A stretch of 64,000 nt of DNA, from positions 124,001 through 188,000 of the forward strand of contig RDOC01000003.1 of NCBI GenBank assembly GCA_011364985.1, read 5' to 3'. The position numbers and the translations under genes are program-made. This stretch comes from Candidatus Thorarchaeota archaeon. GTDB taxonomy: Archaea; Asgardarchaeota; Thorarchaeia; Thorarchaeales; Thorarchaeaceae. Positions 60,653-64,000 of the stretch are shown one piece after another; the first letter of the stretch is position 1; each line of letters opens with the position of its first letter. Below the pieces are notes generated by a model. That model worked only from the letters and a program-made list of their open reading frames with translations. It made no database searches and was not told the origin of the DNA.

Positions 60653-62713
60653 GTGGTTCGCATGGCGGGACGTATCGAGAGCAGGGGCCGCGGTGAGAGG
60701 TCTGAGATACGGGATGCTGGCAGTGATGTGCGGGAGCTTCGGGAGGTACGGGACGCGGAGGAGGTTCAGGTTGAAACCGGGGAGGATGAGCATGCCGTTG
60801 AGCGGATTGAGCGGAGCGATGCGCAGGAACCCGTGGAGCGGAGGGTCGTTGATGCGATTCAGGAACTGGATGCTGAGGAAGGGCGTGAGAGCGACACGCG
60901 GAAACGGATTGCTGGTGCCCTCAGGGAGCTGGAGGAGATAGAGGGCGGGTCCGTCAGGGACAGGGTCGAGCGGGCAGTTGCGGAGGTCAAGGAGGAAGTT
61001 GAGAAACCGGACATTCCTCCTGAGAAGGACTTTGAGGATGCAAGAGAGGTAGTAGAGAGAGCCAAGGAGGTTGAAGAGGCAAACGTAGAGGCCAAGGAGG
61101 AAGAGAGTAGGGTATCAGAGTCGTCACCCAGAGAGGCGTTTGAGGATTCATCAGAACAACGGGCGGAGGGGGAGAAGCGCAAGGGGCTTGAGAGGGTTCC
61201 CGATGAACAGGTGCGCGAAACCTTCTCGGAGTTGGAATCGAAGGAGGGTGAACCACGAAGCTGGGCTTCGGAGGAGATTGCAGAAGGGCTGAAGCGGCTC
61301 GCTCCGGAAGACGCAGAGGTTTCTCGGGTCTATTGTGCAGACATTCGAGAGGGATTGGGCCTGACGCCGGAGGAGGTCGAGTCCTTCACGAATGAGTTTC
61401 AGCAGGCGAAGGAGGCACTTGAGGCAGAGGGGGAGGTTCGATGTGGCATGGTGGATGAGAAGGTCTACATTTGGAGGCCAGACTTGGACCCAACCCAGCT
61501 TGAGAATGCTTATGGCAATCTCTACTACTATTTCCGTGATGAAGAAGCATTTGAGAAGTATATCTGGGATATTGCGTGTCCTCTGGGAATTGAGGGGGAT
61601 GATGAGAAGCAGAACATTGAACATCTTCAGAAGCTAGCCTCTCAGATGTTGACTGAGCCTACGAGTGAATACTGCGTGAATCCTAGACTCAATCGTATTC
61701 GTGGAGATCATGTCCATTTTTTTAATAATTTGTCTGGAAAGACACTGTCTGAGTTGGAAGGTGAGATTTCAAAGATCACTAAGAAGGGTGGTCGAGGAGG
61801 AATTAGGAATCCGAGGTTTCCTGAAGGCGAGGAGTTGGAGATTGCATTGGCTCGCCTTACTGCTGTCGCTGTCAGCGATTGCCACCTGAAAGCAAATGGA
61901 ACCCTTGAGTATGCTGAGGGGGAGATAAGTCGGATACGTATAGTTGAGAGAGATCTTCAGGTGTTTGGAGATATTAGAATGAATCCAAAGTTAAAAGAGA
62001 GAGAGAATTTCTATGAAGTCTTCTTGCCTTCTCCATTCGGAATCGTGTTATTACACCTAGGAATACCTTCAGGTGACCGGACGGTCCAGAATCCAGGGCT
62101 TTATCCGGAACTTAGGGAGTTCTCAGTAAAGGCCCAGTGTGGATTTATTGAGAATCTAATCCCTCAAGATGGAACCATTAGCAGAAAGAATGTTCAGTGG
62201 ACTCACTCAAACGCCCTACATGCAGGCGATAAAACAGAAATCTATGGAATCGAGCCCAAAGTGGGGCGCAAAGAAATCAATTTGATAATTGAAGAGGGGA
62301 AGAGAGAGAAACACAGTTGGGTACTTAATTACGGAAAACTGGAAGAGCTTAGACAATCTGATTCAGATAATCTTAGACATATTGCAGACAGTCTATGGAA
62401 CATTGTTTATGAAAATCCCAACCGACTAGTTGAGGATGAGATAAGAATTGTTAGAAAGTTGGGTGTAAATTATAATGCAAAACCATACACAATCCGATAT
62501 CATGAGAGGAGTGGGCGGGTTTCTGTTGCTTGGACAGCAGAACCAGAGAGTGTTCTTGAATCAATCAAGCTAGCGATGATTGCCCCTTCTAATGATGTAA
62601 TTAAAAGACAGATCATGAGGGATTTGATTGCAAATCATCCTAAATACATGAGAAGAGCACTTCGGCAATTCGAAAAGAACGGTATAGAGGTTTATCAGTG
62701 GTGGACATCATGA
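60653..62713 (+). CDS. Charged protein with LAGLIDADG-like C-terminal domains
   Basis: 686 residues. Residues 1-210 are Glu/Arg-rich, probably helical and low complexity, in GC-rich DNA. The second half is AT-richer and carries two segments with the look of LAGLIDADG cores: ARLTAVAVSDCHLKANGTLEY (400-420) and FSVKAQCGFIENLIPQDGTIS (490-510), each followed by strands. No intein splice residues flank them. It may be a DNA-binding or nicking partner of the preceding ATPase (start abuts its stop); nuclease activity is uncertain because the first acidic site reads SDC. It overlaps the next gene by 16 bp. Confidence 0.58.
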   Translation: MVRMAGRIESRGRGERSEIRDAGSDVRELREVRDAEEVQVETGEDEHAVERIERSDAQEPVERRVVDAIQELDAEEGRESDTRKRIAGALRELEEIEGGSVRDRVERAVAEVKEEVEKPDIPPEKDFEDAREVVERAKEVEEANVEAKEEESRVSESSPREAFEDSSEQRAEGEKRKGLERVPDEQVRETFSELESKEGEPRSWASEEIAEGLKRLAPEDAEVSRVYCADIREGLGLTPEEVESFTNEFQQAKEALEAEGEVRCGMVDEKVYIWRPDLDPTQLENAYGNLYYYFRDEEAFEKYIWDIACPLGIEGDDEKQNIEHLQKLASQMLTEPTSEYCVNPRLNRIRGDHVHFFNNLSGKTLSELEGEISKITKKGGRGGIRNPRFPEGEELEIALARLTAVAVSDCHLKANGTLEYAEGEISRIRIVERDLQVFGDIRMNPKLKERENFYEVFLPSPFGIVLLHLGIPSGDRTVQNPGLYPELREFSVKAQCGFIENLIPQDGTISRKNVQWTHSNALHAGDKTEIYGIEPKVGRKEINLIIEEGKREKHSWVLNYGKLEELRQSDSDNLRHIADSLWNIVYENPNRLVEDEIRIVRKLGVNYNAKPYTIRYHERSGRVSVAWTAEPESVLESIKLAMIAPSNDVIKRQIMRDLIANHPKYMRRALRQFEKNGIEVYQWWTS

Positions 62714-63300
62714 ATATGAATGAGATGATACAAAAAGCTGCTGGGATTGTTACAAACATACTTGCAAGGATTGAATCACGGCAATTGCCCCTGAAAGATG
62801 TGAAGATTAGAGTGAGTGAGAAACTGGAGGGGGCAGACGATATTAATGCGACTGTGGATAAAGCAATAGAGTGGGCACTAGATAATTGGATAGTGGATAA
62901 GGTCTTGGACTATGATGAGGATGACGAGGAATTTGCTGGAGAGCTAGTATGGTTCCTACGTGCAACAACAGAAGAAGAAGCCGAGTATCTAGGTCGCTTG
63001 TCGAAAGCAGAGCATGCTCTACTAAATATCCTGAGAAATGCTGAAAACGAAAGCAGACTAGGAGTAATTCGGGCAAATGAAGCTCTTCAGAGATTGCGTA
63101 AACTAGGGTTTGATTTAAAGTCTGCACCATCTATTATTGGAAAGACAAGTAGTTTCTTCAGGCCGGAGAATGGAAAGCTGATTGAGTTCAAATATCTACT
63201 TTCTGAAGAAGAGAAATCTGAGGAGTATGTAACAGCTCTGAAAGAACTTGATGAGAAAGAACGCAGGAAACAAGAACGTTTGGATAGGATGAATGAATAG
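62698..63300 (+). CDS. Helical protein, unknown, third gene of the HerA operon
   Basis: 200 residues, acidic and helical, with a possible winged-helix region in the first 90 residues and a charged tail (KELDEKERRKQERLDRMNE). No motif recognised. Its start overlaps the preceding gene by 16 bp, implying coupled translation. Its TAG stop begins the 19-nt repeat that ends the operon. Confidence 0.55.
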   Translation: MVDIMNMNEMIQKAAGIVTNILARIESRQLPLKDVKIRVSEKLEGADDINATVDKAIEWALDNWIVDKVLDYDEDDEEFAGELVWFLRATTEEEAEYLGRLSKAEHALLNILRNAENESRLGVIRANEALQRLRKLGFDLKSAPSIIGKTSSFFRPENGKLIEFKYLLSEEEKSEEYVTALKELDEKERRKQERLDRMNE

Positions 63301-63316
63301 GAAGCGCCACCGGGAG
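63298..63316. repeat. 19-nt exact repeat, copy 2
   Basis: Same 19 bases as at 55302-55320, in direct orientation 8 kb away. Here it overlaps the stop codon of the 62698 gene and the 3' end of the tRNA-like element on the minus strand. Confidence 0.7.
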
Positions 63317-63529
63317 GATCATCGATCGCTCCGGAAATCGAAGCGAAGCTCGAACCTCCGACCATTCGTCGCACACCACGGAATGTGATGCACTACAACT
63401 GTCTGGCTCTCAACCAGCCGGCTGAAAGATAACAGGCTTTAGCGGCATGGCGCAGTACGCGTCCACTGCTGTCGCTTTCGATGTAAGGCTCCCTTGGGAA
63501 CCTCACCCTACCGACTGAGCCACGGTGGC
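63306..63529 (-). ncRNA. Candidate 224-nt tRNA-like RNA
   Basis: The minus strand begins GCCACCG (63529-63523) and ends CGGTGGC (63312-63306), a perfect 7-bp acceptor-like closing stem. It continues with TGGCTCAGTCGGTAG (D-arm look-alike), a 10-bp hairpin GTGAGGTTCC/GGAGCCTTAC (63506-63483), further hairpins (GCAGT/ACTGC among them), then GGAGGTTCGA and, about 30 nt later, ATCCTCC directly before the closing strand. Joined, these would give a standard T-arm. A TATA-like GTTAATATT lies 30 bp upstream of the 5' end. This could be a tRNA with unusual insertions or a tRNA-mimicking RNA; no clear anticodon arm can be drawn. Confidence 0.5.
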
Positions 63530-63585
63530 TGAGTTGGCTGAGGCTGCGGATTACAATATTAACATTGCTGTTGAGGTTCGCAACC
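63468..63585 (-). repeat. Right copy of the promoter + tRNA-like repeat
   Basis: 118 bp on the minus strand, collinear with 52945-53061. Shared blocks include AACAGCAA(C/T)GTTAATATT, CCTCAGC, CCGT(A/G)GCTCAG(C/T)CGGTAG and a final GACAGC. The first hairpin is kept in both copies with changed base pairs. The two copies face inward and bound the accessory island. Confidence 0.6.
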
Positions 63586-63639
63586 AATGACATATCTGAG
63601 AAGATAACCAGAGAGTAGAGAGGACTCATGAGAGCCAAC

Positions 63640-63828
63640 TTATTTCTCGGTTTCCACTCTCAGTTGTATATGCCCGCAATCTAGACAGGCGTAAGCGGCA
63701 ACTCGTCTGACTGTTTCACCATAGAATACGACCATATTGTTTGGATTACTGACTCCTAGCCAGCCCCAATCTAGTCTTTCACTTCCGCAGGCATGGCAGC
63801 CATCAGGCTTTGCTGTTTTTGAACTCAT
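63640..63828 (-). CDS. Small zinc-ribbon protein
   Basis: 62 residues with two CxxC pairs (C11-C14 in CHACGSE and C48-C51 in CLDCGHIQL), giving a compact zinc ribbon; between them are WGWLGVSNPNN and a strand with FYGETVRRVAAYA. Such orphan ribbons are common in archaea; the partner is unknown. The start is ATG 63828. Confidence 0.6.
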   Translation of the reverse strand: MSSKTAKPDGCHACGSERLDWGWLGVSNPNNMVVFYGETVRRVAAYACLDCGHIQLRVETEK

Positions 63829-63925
63829 TATGAAGACCCATCTCCTTTTTGGATATTCTCTAAGAATCTTGTTCTTAAGTAGATGATTGCCGTGAACCTA
63901 ATAACGCAAAGAGAGAAACACAATA

Positions 63926-64000
63926 ATGGATGATTCGGGTTTGAGTTTCGAAGAACGTAATGAGGCCCTAGATAAGGGAGTGGAATATCTCCGACACGTA
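63926..64000 (+). CDS. Start of a gene running off the window
   Basis: ATG at 63926 opens 25 codons without stop to the window end (MDDSGLSFEERNEALDKGVE, then YLRHV). The sequence looks helical and protein-like. No Shine-Dalgarno is evident. It is too short to assign. Confidence 0.4.
   Translation, partial: MDDSGLSFEERNEALDKGVEYLRHV

Noticed and set aside
52945..63585. The two tRNA-like repeats as ordinary integrase attachment sites
   Set aside because: They are inverted, about 117 bp long, diverged and include a promoter; classic att sites at tRNA genes are direct, near-identical and at the tRNA 3' end. No integrase gene is seen.
63393..63638. 81-codon minus-strand frame through the tRNA-like element
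   Set aside because: Its span is explained by the structured, repeated RNA-like element, and the translation has no protein character.
1..64000. CRISPR array, cas genes, rRNA operon or insertion sequence
   Set aside because: I saw no regularly spaced repeats, Cas motifs, rRNA sequence or transposase in any part of the window.

Overview
The window reads as a chromosomal segment of an Asgard archaeon, most likely a Thorarchaeia-type lineage. This is inferred from gene content; no rRNA is present to confirm it. The archaeal base is clear: ribosomal proteins L10e, S8e and eukaryote/archaea-type L35Ae, deoxyhypusine synthase, geranylgeranyl reductase, an archaeal Rqc2/NEMF homologue, ADP-forming acyl-CoA synthetase in two subunits, and TATA-type promoters. 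Eukaryote-like features point to Asgard: four Roadblock/LC7 proteins, an MglA/Ras-type GTPase, a zinc-finger + VWA protein with Sec23/Sec24-like domain order, and a small membrane protein resembling RAB5IF/OPTI. Many genes start with GTG or TTG, and Shine-Dalgarno motifs of the AGGTG/GGAGG type are common.

Layout. 0-5.7 kb: DRG-type GTPase, SpoU/TrmJ methyltransferase, a membrane-anchored methyltransferase, an APH-like kinase, L10e, and a GNAT protein whose 5' end is interrupted by an in-frame amber codon. 5.8-16.7 kb: membrane proteins, a decayed DinB gene, deoxyhypusine synthase, an unexplained structured element, L35Ae, a radical SAM enzyme and acetyl-CoA synthetase (ADP-forming) alpha and beta. 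16.7-28.7 kb: polyprenyl diphosphate synthase, then a Roadblock/GTPase/Sec23-24-like cluster running into an SMC-ScpA-ScpB operon with a perfect 20-bp palindrome upstream of smc. 28.7-36.9 kb: HypE, S8e, HypA, a HEAT protein, a membrane-bound winged-helix regulator, an exported protein, geranylgeranyl reductase and unknowns. 37-42.2 kb: a fumarate/succinate module, namely a TfrB-like fusion subunit, a flavoprotein, and both subunits of class I fumarase. 42.4-52.9 kb: A24 prepilin-type peptidase, RAB5IF-like protein, Rqc2/NEMF homologue, two CBS proteins, dihydroorotase, AMMECR1, NadC, tRNA-Glu, a thioredoxin-like protein, a CAT-anticodon tRNA, a ZIP transporter and a membrane protein.

52.9-63.6 kb is an accessory island. 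Its ends carry inward-facing, collinear copies (about 117 bp) of a promoter plus a tRNA-like 5' segment. The right-hand copy is part of a 224-nt candidate RNA with an acceptor-like closing stem, a D-loop-like stretch and split T-arm-like halves. Inside are a C39-like cysteine protease next to a small protein that may be its inhibitor, a broken gene, a NYN-domain RNase, a membrane protein, a large HerA-type ATPase with a sharp GC shift, a LAGLIDADG-like protein with a charged N-terminus, and an unknown protein. A 19-nt exact repeat occurs at 55.3 and 63.3 kb.

Functionally, the core region combines translation and tRNA modification, chromosome organisation, small-GTPase/Roadblock signalling and fermentative or anaerobic carbon metabolism (Acd, fumarate reduction, hydrogenase maturation). 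Several reading frames carry in-frame stops or frameshifts. Either gene decay is common here or the assembly has errors; raw reads would decide.
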